NCBI GenBank assembly: GCA_964504025.1
Contig: CAZDCO010000006.1
Location: forward strand, 1-38,301
Source: Scatosoma sp964504025
GTDB lineage: Bacteria; Bacillota; Clostridia; Christensenellales; Borkfalkiaceae
Direction: 5' to 3'
DNA: 38,301 nucleotides
This document shows positions 1 through 8,800 of this stretch, piece after piece. Every line of letters begins with the position of its first letter. The first letter of the stretch is position 1. The notes beneath the pieces were generated by a model. That model was not told where the DNA came from, made no database searches, and saw only the letters and a program-made list of their open reading frames with translations. A program made the position numbers and the translations under genes.

Positions 1-4
1 CTTT

Positions 5-403
5 ATGAGAAATGCAGCAAGAGAAGCGGCGTTAAACGTCGTATTCGCACAACAATTCAATACCGATTACGTAGACGCCTTAAAGAAGAAGATATTTAAG
101 CAATTCAAGTTGGAAAAGGACGAAGATTTGCTTTTCGCCGCCGATTTGATCGCCGTGGTCGAAGAACATCGCACCGAGCTGATCGAAGGCATCGAACAAG
201 CTTGTCACCATTATAGAGAAAACCGCATCAATCCCATGGACAAGAGTATCCTCTTGATCGCCATGGCGGAGATCGATTATTTCGACGAAATTCCGCCCGT
301 AGTTTCCGTTTCCGAAGCGACGGGTTTGGCGAGAAAATATTCCACCGAAAAGAGTGCCGATTTCGTAAACGGCGTACTTTCCGGCGTTATCAATAAGGGT
401 TGA
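5..403 (+). CDS. nusB: Transcription antitermination factor NusB
   Basis: All-helical RNA-binding protein that with NusE (S10) binds boxA RNA and supports antitermination, chiefly on rRNA operons. The 132-residue length is normal for NusB. The N-terminus carries the family's R-x-x-AREAAL-type helix, and the C-terminal half shows the usual D-x-S-ILL-A-x-x-E stretch, the PPVVSVSEATGLARKY segment and the closing FVNGVLSGV motif. The ATG at position 5 gives a natural NusB start, but only four bases precede it, so the ribosome site cannot be seen. Its stop codon overlaps a possible TTG start of folD, and the next ATG is three bases on, so the two genes are translationally close. Firm identification by sequence pattern. 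Confidence 0.95.
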   Translation: MRNAAREAALNVVFAQQFNTDYVDALKKKIFKQFKLEKDEDLLFAADLIAVVEEHRTELIEGIEQACHHYRENRINPMDKSILLIAMAEIDYFDEIPPVVSVSEATGLARKYSTEKSADFVNGVLSGVINKG

Positions 404-405
404 GT

Positions 406-1242
406 ATGAAATTGATTGACGGAAAGGCGTTGGCTATGCGCCTGCGCGAAGAGATAAAAGCGGACGTCGCGGCGTTGGAAACGAAGCCGGGACTTGCCGT
501 CGTTATCGTCGGTACGGACGGTGCGTCGCAAATTTACGTGCGGAATAAAATCAAAGCGTGTAACGAAGTAGGGATTCGCTCCTACGCGTACGAATTGCCG
601 GAAACGGCTACGCAAGCGGAAGTGGAAAGCCTGTTGGACGATTTGGCACAAAACGAAGCAATCGACGGTATTTTGTTGCAGCTGCCCTTGCCGAAGCATT
701 TGGATGGCGAATCGGCGATGGCGCATATTCCCGTAAGCAAGGACGTAGACGGATTCTCCGCCGAGCATTTGGGGTTGTTGGCACTCCATAAAGAGGAGCT
801 CGTTGCCTGCACGCCGAACGGCGTTATGGAGCTGTTGCGCAACGAGGGCGTAGATTTGAAAGGAAAACACGCCGTCGTTTTGGGAAGAAGCGATACGGTG
901 GGAAAACCTATGGCAATGTTGCTTCTGAACGCGGACGCGACGGTAACCGTATGCCATAGCAAAACGCAAGGCTTGTGTGAAATATGTCAAACCGCCGATG
1001 TGCTCGTATCCGCGGTGGGTAGAGCGCGTTTCGTTACGGCGGATATGGTCAAAGAGGGCGCAGTCATAATCGACGTGGGTATGAACCGCGACGAAAACGG
1101 AAAACTGTGCGGCGACGTCGATTTTGACTCCGTCAAAGAAAAAGTTTCCCTCGTTACGCCCGTACCGGGCGGCGTAGGTCCTATGACGATCACCATGTTG
1201 ATGCGCAACACCTATATCGCCGCTACGAGAAATAAGGAGTAA
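406..1242 (+). CDS. folD: Bifunctional methylene-THF dehydrogenase / methenyl-THF cyclohydrolase FolD
   Basis: Cytosolic enzyme interconverting 5,10-methylene-THF and 10-formyl-THF using NADP(H). The catalytic Y-x-x-x-K motif is at about residues 44-48 (YVRNK). The family hallmarks LLQLPLPKHL, KDVDGF, GRSDTVGKPMA (nucleotide-binding region) and the C-terminal TPVPGGVGPMTITML are all present. The 278-residue length is typical. I chose the ATG at 406; the same frame also opens at a TTG at 400 that overlaps the nusB stop, but the AGGG ahead suits the ATG better. In many Bacillota xseA and xseB lie between folD and ispA; here ispA follows directly. Confidence 0.95.
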   Translation: MKLIDGKALAMRLREEIKADVAALETKPGLAVVIVGTDGASQIYVRNKIKACNEVGIRSYAYELPETATQAEVESLLDDLAQNEAIDGILLQLPLPKHLDGESAMAHIPVSKDVDGFSAEHLGLLALHKEELVACTPNGVMELLRNEGVDLKGKHAVVLGRSDTVGKPMAMLLLNADATVTVCHSKTQGLCEICQTADVLVSAVGRARFVTADMVKEGAVIIDVGMNRDENGKLCGDVDFDSVKEKVSLVTPVPGGVGPMTITMLMRNTYIAATRNKE

Positions 1243-1249
1243 AAAAAGA

Positions 1250-2131
1250 TTGTACGATTTTAATCTTTCATTTGAAAATTACGTCGATACTTTTAACGCG
1301 TACGTCAACGAGTATGCCGAGAAATTGCATACTCGCCCTGCTATTTTAGGGGAGAGCATGAAATACAGCCTCTTAAACGGCGGTAAGCGCGTGCGCCCCG
1401 TGTTGGCGTTGGCTTGCGCGGACGTCTTGCAGTTGCCGCACGAAGAGGTTTTGCCCTTTGCGTTGGCTTTGGAAATGATCCATACCTATTCGTTGATTCA
1501 CGACGATTTGCCTGCAATGGACAACGACGATTTTCGCCGCGGTAAGCCGTCGAATCATAAACAATTCGGCGAAGCGAACGCCGTGCTCGCAGGCGACGCT
1601 CTGCTCAACGAAGCGTACGCTATTTGTTTTCAACAATGTATGAAAGGGGAACGCTATGCGTTGGCGGCAGGCTATTTGAACGAGTGCGCAGGCGCGTACG
1701 GTATGATTGCAGGGCAATCGGCTGACTTATACTATTCCAACAAAGACAAAGAAATTTCCGAAGAGGAACTTGCGTATATTCAACAGCATAAAACAGGAAA
1801 ACTGTTGTTAGCTCCCGTTGTTATTCCCTGCATTTTGAACGGCAACAAATCGTTTTTGGCGTGGGAAGAATTCGGGCGTTTGCTCGGTTCGCTCTTCCAA
1901 ACGACGGACGATATTTTGGACGTCGTCGGTTCATTCCAACTCCTTGGAAAATCGGTGGGGAAGGACGAAACGGAAAATAAATTAACGAGCGTGAAATTGT
2001 ACGGCTTGGAGGGGGCGAAAATTCAAGCGGATATGTGTGCGAAAAATTGCCACGCCGTCTTGGAAGGTATCGACGGCGATACGACTTTTTTGAACGATTT
2101 CGTCGATTATTTACTCAATCGAAGTAAGTAA
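1250..2131 (+). CDS. ispA: Farnesyl/geranyl diphosphate synthase (class I polyprenyl synthetase)
   Basis: Condenses IPP with allylic diphosphates to make the C10-C15 prenyl chain that feeds undecaprenyl phosphate and other isoprenoids. The IPP-binding NGGKRVRP segment is near residues 44-51. The first Asp-rich motif DDLPAMDNDD and following RRGKPSNHK are near residue 85, and the second Asp motif TTDDILDVVG near residue 222. The 293-residue length is standard. The start is a TTG preceded by AAGGAG with about nine bases of spacing; no in-frame ATG gives a better fit. It lies eight bases after folD and directly upstream of dxs, a common isoprenoid pairing in this operon. Chain-length specificity cannot be read with certainty. 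Confidence 0.93.
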   Translation: MYDFNLSFENYVDTFNAYVNEYAEKLHTRPAILGESMKYSLLNGGKRVRPVLALACADVLQLPHEEVLPFALALEMIHTYSLIHDDLPAMDNDDFRRGKPSNHKQFGEANAVLAGDALLNEAYAICFQQCMKGERYALAAGYLNECAGAYGMIAGQSADLYYSNKDKEISEEELAYIQQHKTGKLLLAPVVIPCILNGNKSFLAWEEFGRLLGSLFQTTDDILDVVGSFQLLGKSVGKDETENKLTSVKLYGLEGAKIQADMCAKNCHAVLEGIDGDTTFLNDFVDYLLNRSK

Positions 2132-2140
2132 GGGAAAGCT

Positions 2141-3877
2141 ATGTTAGAGAGACTACAAACAGAAAACATAAAGAACAGCACGAAAAGCGAGTTGAACGTC
2201 TTGTGCGACGAGCTGCGTTCAGTGATTTATCATACCGTTATGCAATGCGGCGGTCATCTCGCTTCTAATTTGGGAGCGGTAGAATCGACCGTGGCTTTGT
2301 TTTACACGTTCGATTTTCCCAACGATAAGATCGTGTTCGACGTGGGGCATCAATGCTACCCGTACAAGCTTTTAAGCGGTCGTTACAGTCGTTTTTCTTC
2401 GTTGCGACAGGCAGGCGGTATCTCAGGTTTTCCCAAGCGTACCGAAAGCGAGTACGACTGTTACGACACGGGACATGCAGGTACGTCCGTTTCCGCGGCA
2501 ATCGGGTTGGCGAAAGCGGCGGAACTCCGCGGAGAACAACGCAACGTCATCGCGTACGTCGGCGACGGTTCGTTCAACAACGGCTTAATCTACGAGGCGT
2601 TAAACAGTTTGCATATCGTCGATACGAAGATCTTAATCGTATTAAACGACAACGGAATGTCCATTTCTCCCACGGTGGGGGGAATGTCCGATATTTTATC
2701 GGAAATCAAAAACGGGAATAAAGCGCGAGGTATACGCCTTTTGGAAAGCTTCGGCTTGACGTATTTAGGCGTAAAGGACGGCAACGACGTTGAAGAAATG
2801 GTAGACGCCATGCAAACGGCGAAAGAGTTGCTAAAAACGCAGTCCGTTCTTTTGCATATCGTAACGAAAAAGGGCAAGGGCTACGAATTTAGCGAGGAGC
2901 ACCCGACGAATACGCACGGCGTGCCGCCCGTCGGTTCGGCAAAAGAAAAGGAATATTCCCAAGTGCTGGGAGAAACGCTTTGTCGAATGGCGGCGAACGA
3001 TAAAAACGTTACCGTCGTTTCCGCTGCGATGAAAGAGAGTTTGGGACTTGCGGAATTTTTCGAGCAATACCCCGAACGCGCGTTTGACGTGGGCATTTGC
3101 GAAGAAAACGCTTCCGTGCTTTGTGCGTCGATGGCGGCAGGCGGCTTGAAGCCCTATTATGCAATCTATTCTACCTTTTTACAGCGTGCGTTCGACGAGA
3201 TTATTCACGACGTTTGCGCGCAGGATATGCCCGTAACTTTTTGTATCGATCGCGCTGGTATTTCGGGCGCGGACGGAGAAACGCACCAAGGCGTTTTCGA
3301 TTTATCCTATCTGTTGCCTATTCCCAACCTTACGATCGTCGCGCCGAAAGATACGGAAGAATGTAGACGTTTCGTAGAATTTAGCGCAACCTATCCGCAT
3401 CCGCTCGCCATTCGTTATCCGCGTTCGGGAAAAGTCGTTTTCCCCGATACGAATACGCCGATCGAACTCGGAAAATGGGAGTATTTATACCGCGCAAACC
3501 CGTCTCGGCAGGCGAAAGCGGTCGTACTCGCCGCAGGGGAACGCAGCTTGATTATCGCGTTCAAAGTCTTGAAAGTGTTGGAAACGCAAGGAAAGGCGTT
3601 CGATATCGTCAACGCGCGCTTTATCAAGCCGTTGGATACCGAACTTTTGAACAACTTGCAAAGCGAATACGTCGTTACGATCGAAGATAACGTATCGATT
3701 GGCGGTTTCGGGTCGGCGGTCAACGACGCCTGCCTCAAAACGGAAAAAACGCATACTTTGCGCAATTTCGCCTATCGCGATTCGTTTATTCCGCAAGGTA
3801 CGGTGGCTGATTTGCAAAGCGAATACGGCGTAGATTGCCAAGAAATCGAACGCTATTTATCGGAAGTTTTGGCATGA
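2141..3877 (+). CDS. dxs: 1-deoxy-D-xylulose-5-phosphate synthase, short divergent form
   Basis: Thiamine-diphosphate enzyme joining pyruvate and glyceraldehyde-3-phosphate, first step of the MEP isoprenoid route. Seen: GGHLASNLG (His39), the ThDP motif GDGS at 141 with N-D at 169-170, a catalytic-type Glu321, DRAGISGADG at 371-379 and THQG at 381-384, then the transketolase C-terminal domain. Odd points: 578 residues instead of about 620; the linker between SPTVGGM and the YLG segment is some 40 or more residues shorter than in E. coli DXS; DGHD is DGND (Asn215 where E. coli has His299); and E-Q-H after the catalytic Glu is E-E-N. The position after ispA strongly supports DXS, but a changed activity is possible. 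The stop overlaps the tlyA start (ATGA). Confidence 0.85.
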   Translation: MLERLQTENIKNSTKSELNVLCDELRSVIYHTVMQCGGHLASNLGAVESTVALFYTFDFPNDKIVFDVGHQCYPYKLLSGRYSRFSSLRQAGGISGFPKRTESEYDCYDTGHAGTSVSAAIGLAKAAELRGEQRNVIAYVGDGSFNNGLIYEALNSLHIVDTKILIVLNDNGMSISPTVGGMSDILSEIKNGNKARGIRLLESFGLTYLGVKDGNDVEEMVDAMQTAKELLKTQSVLLHIVTKKGKGYEFSEEHPTNTHGVPPVGSAKEKEYSQVLGETLCRMAANDKNVTVVSAAMKESLGLAEFFEQYPERAFDVGICEENASVLCASMAAGGLKPYYAIYSTFLQRAFDEIIHDVCAQDMPVTFCIDRAGISGADGETHQGVFDLSYLLPIPNLTIVAPKDTEECRRFVEFSATYPHPLAIRYPRSGKVVFPDTNTPIELGKWEYLYRANPSRQAKAVVLAAGERSLIIAFKVLKVLETQGKAFDIVNARFIKPLDTELLNNLQSEYVVTIEDNVSIGGFGSAVNDACLKTEKTHTLRNFAYRDSFIPQGTVADLQSEYGVDCQEIERYLSEVLA

Positions 3878-4686
3878 GAGCGGATAAGTATTTTGCGGAT
3901 ACGTTCGGTTCGAGAACGAAATCGGCGGAGGCAATCGAACGAGGACTCGTTCTCGTCAACGGAAAGCCGATACGCCCGAAGGACGAAATTAAAGAGACGG
4001 ACGTCGTCGAATTGATCGAAGTGGAAGAATCGTTCGTGTCGAACGGCGGCTATAAATTGCAACGCGCCGTAACAGCGTTCGGATTCGATTGTCGAGATAA
4101 AATATTCGCCGACATCGGTGCGAGCACGGGCGGTTTTACCGATTGTTTGCTGCAACACGGCGCAAAAAAGGTATATACGGTGGACGTGGGCGAAAGCTTG
4201 CTCGATCCGTCGCTATTGGATAGCGGCAAAATCGTGCAAATGGAAGACACGAACGCGCGCTATTTGCAAAAAGAAGATTTTGCCGACGAATTAGACGGCG
4301 TAGTAGCGGACGTTAGTTTCATTTCCTTACGACTGATTTTCCCGACGATTGCGCGTATCGTACGCGAAAGCGGCGACGTATTCGTGTTGATCAAGCCGCA
4401 GTTCGAGTGTGAAAAGAAAAATATCGGCAAGAGCGGCATCGTACATACGGGCGCGCACGCCGACATCGTCAAGAAAGTGGTGGGGTACGCTTTGGATAAC
4501 GGGTTATATCCATTCCATATCGTAAACGCACCCGTCAAAAAGGGAAAGAATATCGAATACGTTTTACATTGTAGACGGACGAGTATCGGCGCGTTATCCG
4601 TAGAAAAAACGGTGGACGCCGTCCGCTCGTTTTTACGCGACGAGGAAAGAGGAGTAACGAATGAAAATCGGGCTTTTAGGGTTTAA
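3874..4686 (+). CDS. tlyA: TlyA family rRNA (cytidine-2'-O)-methyltransferase
   Basis: S4-domain RNA methyltransferase that in studied homologues 2'-O-methylates cytidines of 16S and/or 23S rRNA. An N-terminal S4 domain (RADKYFADTFGSR...GLVLVNGKPIRP) is followed by a FtsJ/RrmJ-like Rossmann fold: GGYKL, the SAM loop DIGASTGGFTDCLL, DVSFISL and the LIKPQFE strand, supplying the K-D-K-type catalytic set. The ATG at 3874 overlaps the dxs stop by four bases (ATGA) and gives the canonical MRADK start; the frame is open farther upstream but that stretch lies within dxs. At 270 residues it is full length. It sits in the usual dxs-tlyA-nadK-argR-recN order and overlaps nadK by 26 bases. Confidence 0.93.
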   Translation: MRADKYFADTFGSRTKSAEAIERGLVLVNGKPIRPKDEIKETDVVELIEVEESFVSNGGYKLQRAVTAFGFDCRDKIFADIGASTGGFTDCLLQHGAKKVYTVDVGESLLDPSLLDSGKIVQMEDTNARYLQKEDFADELDGVVADVSFISLRLIFPTIARIVRESGDVFVLIKPQFECEKKNIGKSGIVHTGAHADIVKKVVGYALDNGLYPFHIVNAPVKKGKNIEYVLHCRRTSIGALSVEKTVDAVRSFLRDEERGVTNENRAFRV

Positions 4687-5467
4687 GGATAAGGTAAAAA
4701 ACACGAACGCCGTAGAAGAATTGTCCGCTTTTTTGCAAAGCAAGGGCTTTGAAGCGACTCTTTTTGCCACGCCGTCCGATATTTTGGGGGTGGACGTCGT
4801 CATCGTGCTCGGCGGCGACGGCGCGATTTTGCACTCGGCGTTCAAAGCGGCGATGCGCGGCATTAAAATTATCGGCGTAAACTACGGCAATCTCGGTTTT
4901 TTGACGGAGTACGAAAAGGACGAACGGGAACAAGTCGCCGAACTTTTAACAACGTTGGAAGCAGGTATGTGCCGCATTTTGAAACGTACGATTTTACAAA
5001 TCGACGTGGACGATAAAACGTTCTACGCCTTAAACGAAGTGGCGTTGCAACGCTATTCGTCGATTGCAAGCCTGAAAAATACGCAAATTTTGCGTTTGTC
5101 GGTGCAATCGCGCGAAGGACGGGATAAAATTTCGGGGGACGGCGTACTCTTTTGCACGCCTACGGGTTCAACGGCGTATTCGTTATCGGCGGGCGGCGCG
5201 ATCTTAACGCCCGAAGTGCCCGTATTCATGATGACGCCGATTTGTGCGTTTTCCATGCGTACGCGCCCGACCGTCTTCTCCGACGACGAAACGTTCGAGG
5301 TTAAGATCGATCGCGGCAGGGCAGTCGTTTTATGCGACGGATTGACCGTGGCGTTGTTGGAGGAAAACGCAAACGTGCGTATTACGAAAGCACCGTTCAC
5401 AGCCGACTTTCCCGTTCGGGAGAGCAACGACTTTTTTATGAAAGTACGAAACAAATTAAACGAATAA
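4661..5467 (+). CDS. nadK: NAD kinase
   Basis: Phosphorylates NAD to NADP. The GGDG nucleotide motif is at residues 51-54. It is followed by the GVNYGNLGFLTE loop, a modified NEV segment (NEVALQR), and the C-terminal diagnostic block DGVLFCTPTGSTAYSLSAGG. The 268 residues are usual for bacterial NadK. The ATG at 4661 lies within the end of tlyA and is preceded by a GAGGAAAGAGGAG ribosome site, so the start is secure and expression is probably coupled to tlyA. Confidence 0.94.
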   Translation: MKIGLLGFKDKVKNTNAVEELSAFLQSKGFEATLFATPSDILGVDVVIVLGGDGAILHSAFKAAMRGIKIIGVNYGNLGFLTEYEKDEREQVAELLTTLEAGMCRILKRTILQIDVDDKTFYALNEVALQRYSSIASLKNTQILRLSVQSREGRDKISGDGVLFCTPTGSTAYSLSAGGAILTPEVPVFMMTPICAFSMRTRPTVFSDDETFEVKIDRGRAVVLCDGLTVALLEENANVRITKAPFTADFPVRESNDFFMKVRNKLNE

Positions 5468-5489
5468 AGACAAGGAGTAAAGGGGAATT

Positions 5490-5942
5490 ATGTTACGTTC
5501 GGCAAGACACGCCAAAATTTTGGAGATCATTTCTCATAAGGAGATTGAAACGCAGGAAGAGTTGTGTGCGGAGTTGAACGCGTTGCACCACTCGGTAACG
5601 CAAGCTACCATTTCGCGCGATATTCGCGATTTGCACCTGTTTAAGGTGGCGGGCATTGAAAAGAAGTATCGCTACGCCTACATAAACGACGGGGAGAGAG
5701 AAATTTCTCCGAAAATGAAAAGTCTTTTCCGCGATTGCGTCTTATTTGTCAAAGCGGCGAAGAATTTAGTCGTCGTCAAAACGATGGCAGGCAACGGCGC
5801 AAACGCAGGTGCAGTCGTAGATAAACTCAATTATAGCGGCGTCGTCGGTTCGGTGGCAGGCGACGATACGTTGCTCGTCGTATGCGAATCGGACGAGAGC
5901 GCGTTGGTTATCGTAGATAAAATTAACGAATTCATGAAATAA
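5490..5942 (+). CDS. argR: Arginine repressor ArgR
   Basis: Arginine-responsive hexameric repressor/activator. Residues 1-65 form the winged-helix DNA-binding domain, with SVTQATISRDIRDL as the recognition region. Residues 75-150 form the oligomerisation and arginine-binding domain, ending in the typical GNGANAGAVVDKL and GSVAGDDTLLVV strands. At 150 residues it is full length. The start follows a strong AAGGAG/AGGGG ribosome site. Its place between nadK and recN is conserved in Bacillota. No arginine-biosynthesis genes lie in this window, so its targets are elsewhere. Confidence 0.95.
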   Translation: MLRSARHAKILEIISHKEIETQEELCAELNALHHSVTQATISRDIRDLHLFKVAGIEKKYRYAYINDGEREISPKMKSLFRDCVLFVKAAKNLVVVKTMAGNGANAGAVVDKLNYSGVVGSVAGDDTLLVVCESDESALVIVDKINEFMK

Positions 5943-5953
5943 CGGACGGCGGT

Positions 5954-7651
5954 ATGTTAGCAAGACTGGTCATAAAAAACGTAGCGTTGATTGAAAACGC
6001 GGAAATTACTTTCGGCGAAGGGCTGAATGTACTGTCCGGTGAAACGGGTGCAGGTAAATCGGTTATCCTCGACTCCGTCAACTTCGTTTTGGGCGCAAAA
6101 GCGGATAAAACGATGATTCGATACGGGGAAACGGAATGTTTGGTAAAAGCCGAATTTATCGTGCCTGAAACCGCCAAGGCGGTGGAAGCCTTGCGCGAAT
6201 TAGACGTGGAAACGGACGGGGAAATTATCATTTCGCGTAAATTTTCCTTGAACGGTAAAAACACCATAAAAGTCAACGGCAATACGGTAACGGCGAGTAT
6301 GCTGCGAAAAATTACCGATTCCCTCGTGGACGTACACGGACAAAGCGAACATTTCTTCCTCTTAAAGGAAAGCAATCAATTGAAATTGTTGGACGACGTC
6401 ATCGGCGAACCGCTCGTTGCGGAAATGAGCGCGCTTTCCGCGCTGTTAAAAGAGAAGAAATCGATCGACGAAAAGCTTGCCGCACTCGGCGGTAACGAAC
6501 AGGAACGTAACCGTACTTTGGAACTGTTGCGATTCCAAATCGAAGAGATCGAAAGCGTCGATTTGCGAGAGGGTGAAGAGGAAGAACTTCTTTCCAAACG
6601 CAATAAAATGCAAAATTTAGAAAAAATCATCTTTGCGTTACAGGAAGCGGCGCAAACGTTATCGTCGGAGGGCGGTGCGTTGGACGGACTGCGGAACGCG
6701 GCGCGCGCCGTTTCGAGCGTATCCAAGCTGGACGAGTCGTATGCTTCCGTGCACGATCGTTTGGAAAATTTAGCGATGGAAGCAGACGACCTTGCGGAAA
6801 CGGTATCCGACCTTGCGGACGAGCTGTATTTCGACGAAAACGAAGCGGAGCAGGTAGAAGCTCGGTTGGACGCAATCAAGGCATTAAAGCGCAAATACGG
6901 CGCGGATAAGGCAGCGATTGACGAATATTTGCGCAAAATCACCGCCGAATACGATTTATTGTCCGATTGCGAAGGACAATTTGCAAAATGCACGATCGAA
7001 CGCGAAAAGGTATTGAAAAAGATCTTTTCGGTATGTCAACGCATCACGCGGCTTAGAAAAACGCAAGGCAACGCGTTTTGCGAGCGCGTAACGAACGAAT
7101 TGAAGACGTTAAACATTCAAAACGCACAATTTGCCATCGATTTTAACGAGTATACGGTAGAAAACGCGCCGTTGGCAACGCAAAACGGGTTGGATTCGAT
7201 TACGTTCCTGTTCTCCGCCAACGCAGGCGAGCCGATGAAGGCGTTGGGTAAAATCATTAGCGGCGGCGAAATGAGCCGCTTGATGTTATCGATCAAGACG
7301 CAACTTTCCGCCGTCAACGAAATTTCTACCTATATTTTCGACGAAATCGACGCGGGAATCAGCGGTATGACGGCAAAAGTCGTCGGAGAGAAGCTTGCGA
7401 CGATTGCCAAACGAACGCAGGTTATCGCCGTATCGCACTTGGCGCAAATCGCGGTGATGAGCGATAACGAATATCTCATCGAGAAGAGAGAACAAAACGG
7501 TAAAACGCTGACGAACGTGCACGCGTTGGACGAACGGGGCAAGCGGTTGGAAATCGTTCGTTTGCTTGGCGGTACGGAGCACCAAACGATCGCTTTGCAA
7601 CACGCCGACGAACTCTTAAAAGAAGCCGCGGCGTTCAAAGCTACTTTATAA
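5954..7651 (+). CDS. recN: DNA repair protein RecN
   Basis: SMC-like ATPase that acts at double-strand breaks. Walker A GETGAGKS is at residues 29-36. A long, charged, coiled-coil middle (about residues 150-370) is followed by the ABC signature ISGGEMSRLMLSIK and Walker B TYIFDEIDAGISG, then the HLAQIA His switch. The 565-residue length is normal. It follows argR by 11 bases, as in many Bacillota. No LexA box is evident directly upstream because the gene lies inside the operon. Confidence 0.95.
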   Translation: MLARLVIKNVALIENAEITFGEGLNVLSGETGAGKSVILDSVNFVLGAKADKTMIRYGETECLVKAEFIVPETAKAVEALRELDVETDGEIIISRKFSLNGKNTIKVNGNTVTASMLRKITDSLVDVHGQSEHFFLLKESNQLKLLDDVIGEPLVAEMSALSALLKEKKSIDEKLAALGGNEQERNRTLELLRFQIEEIESVDLREGEEEELLSKRNKMQNLEKIIFALQEAAQTLSSEGGALDGLRNAARAVSSVSKLDESYASVHDRLENLAMEADDLAETVSDLADELYFDENEAEQVEARLDAIKALKRKYGADKAAIDEYLRKITAEYDLLSDCEGQFAKCTIEREKVLKKIFSVCQRITRLRKTQGNAFCERVTNELKTLNIQNAQFAIDFNEYTVENAPLATQNGLDSITFLFSANAGEPMKALGKIISGGEMSRLMLSIKTQLSAVNEISTYIFDEIDAGISGMTAKVVGEKLATIAKRTQVIAVSHLAQIAVMSDNEYLIEKREQNGKTLTNVHALDERGKRLEIVRLLGGTEHQTIALQHADELLKEAAAFKATL

Positions 7652-7712
7652 AATTTATAAAAACGAATAGAAATACTCAAATTACGCACAATACCTGTAA
7701 CGGAGGGTTGGT

Positions 7713-8726
7713 ATGCGTAAATTGAGTATTTTTGTTTTGGGGGCACTTTCCGTTTGCTCGTTTGCTTTTGCGCCTATGCAAGAAGAACGCATAACGGCAA
7801 AAGCGGAGCAAGCGTTGGTGTGCGTAGGCGGTATGTCCGCAGGGTTTACCTTGCAATCGGGCTGCGTGCAAGTAGTCGGTTTTTGCGAGGTGATGACGGA
7901 CGAGGGAGTATCTTCGCCTGCGTTACGCGCAGGATTGCGTACGGGCGATAAAATACTTTCCGCCGCGAATATCGACGTGGCGACGATCGAGCGTTTGAAC
8001 GAAATTTTAGATACGCAACGCACGAAAGCGGTCGCGTTGCGCGTAAAGCGCGGCGAGGAAGTGAAAACGTACGAAATTACGCCCGTAAAAGACAAAATCA
8101 GCGGCAAATACAAGATCGGGATCTTGGCACGCGATAACGTTTCGGGGATAGGTACGGTTACCTATATCGACCCCGTCAACGGACGGTTCGGTTCGTTGGG
8201 ACATTCCGTCGTAGGTGAAGATCATACCAATATGAAAATTGCCCAAGGAACGGTATACGAATGTAGTATCGTCGGCGTATGCAAAGGCGTGCGCGGTAAA
8301 GCCGGCGAATTAAAAGGTATGTTTTTAAGCAATAAAACGCTCGGAAAGGCGGAAAAACTGTGCGATTGCGGCATTTTCGGGCAAATATCCGAAGAATTTG
8401 AAGTGAGCGATCTAATGCGCGCCGTTGCGGATTCAACGGACGTCGCACCCGGGAAAGCGTATATCTATTCCACGGTAAACGGCGTAGAACCCAAGCGGTA
8501 CGATATTGAGATCGTTAAGGTAGATAAAGGCAACAGAGACAACAAAAATTACGTTTTGAAGATTGTAGACGACGATTTGATTGCGGAAACGGGCGGTATC
8601 GTACAGGGAATGAGCGGTAGCCCGATCATGCAAAACGGAAAGCTGATAGGGGCGATTACGCACGTATTCGTCAACGATCCGACTCGCGGATACGGTATCG
8701 ATATTGAAGAAATGTTGCGACAATAG
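7713..8726 (+). CDS. spoIVB: SpoIVB peptidase (family S55), sporulation signalling protease
   Basis: In sporulating Bacillota SpoIVB is made in the forespore, secreted into the intermembrane space, and triggers pro-sigma-K processing. It has an N-terminal membrane or signal segment (about residues 3-20), a PDZ domain (about 55-120; ALRAGLRTGDKIL), and a serine-protease domain with GSLGHSV (His) and GIVQGMSGSPI (Ser) plus the closing HVFVNDPTRGYGIDIEEML. At 337 residues it is shorter than the roughly 425 of B. subtilis. The ribosome site is CGGAGGG. Upstream, GAATA near 7665-7669 and CACAATA at 7687-7693, 17 bases apart, loosely resemble a forespore (sigma-F/G) promoter; this is tentative. spo0A, which usually follows, is not here. 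Confidence 0.93.
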   Translation: MRKLSIFVLGALSVCSFAFAPMQEERITAKAEQALVCVGGMSAGFTLQSGCVQVVGFCEVMTDEGVSSPALRAGLRTGDKILSAANIDVATIERLNEILDTQRTKAVALRVKRGEEVKTYEITPVKDKISGKYKIGILARDNVSGIGTVTYIDPVNGRFGSLGHSVVGEDHTNMKIAQGTVYECSIVGVCKGVRGKAGELKGMFLSNKTLGKAEKLCDCGIFGQISEEFEVSDLMRAVADSTDVAPGKAYIYSTVNGVEPKRYDIEIVKVDKGNRDNKNYVLKIVDDDLIAETGGIVQGMSGSPIMQNGKLIGAITHVFVNDPTRGYGIDIEEMLRQ

Positions 8727-8731
8727 CAGGG

Positions 8732-8768
8732 TACTACGCGAAACATAATTATTATGACACGCATAGTA
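8732..8768. repeat. 37-bp imperfect intergenic palindrome (family copy 1)
   Basis: Centred on position 8750. About 14 of 18 base pairs match: outer arms TACTACGCG and CGCATAGTA, inner arms CATAAT and ATTATG. There is no T-run, so it is a poor terminator. It shares CATA[A/G]TTATTATG and the right-hand end GCATAGTA with the palindrome upstream of glgB at 29596-29653. It lies between spoIVB and the D,D-carboxypeptidase gene. Confidence 0.6.
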
Positions 8769-8800
8769 GTTAGGTGTTGTCAGACAAATGGAGGGAAGAT

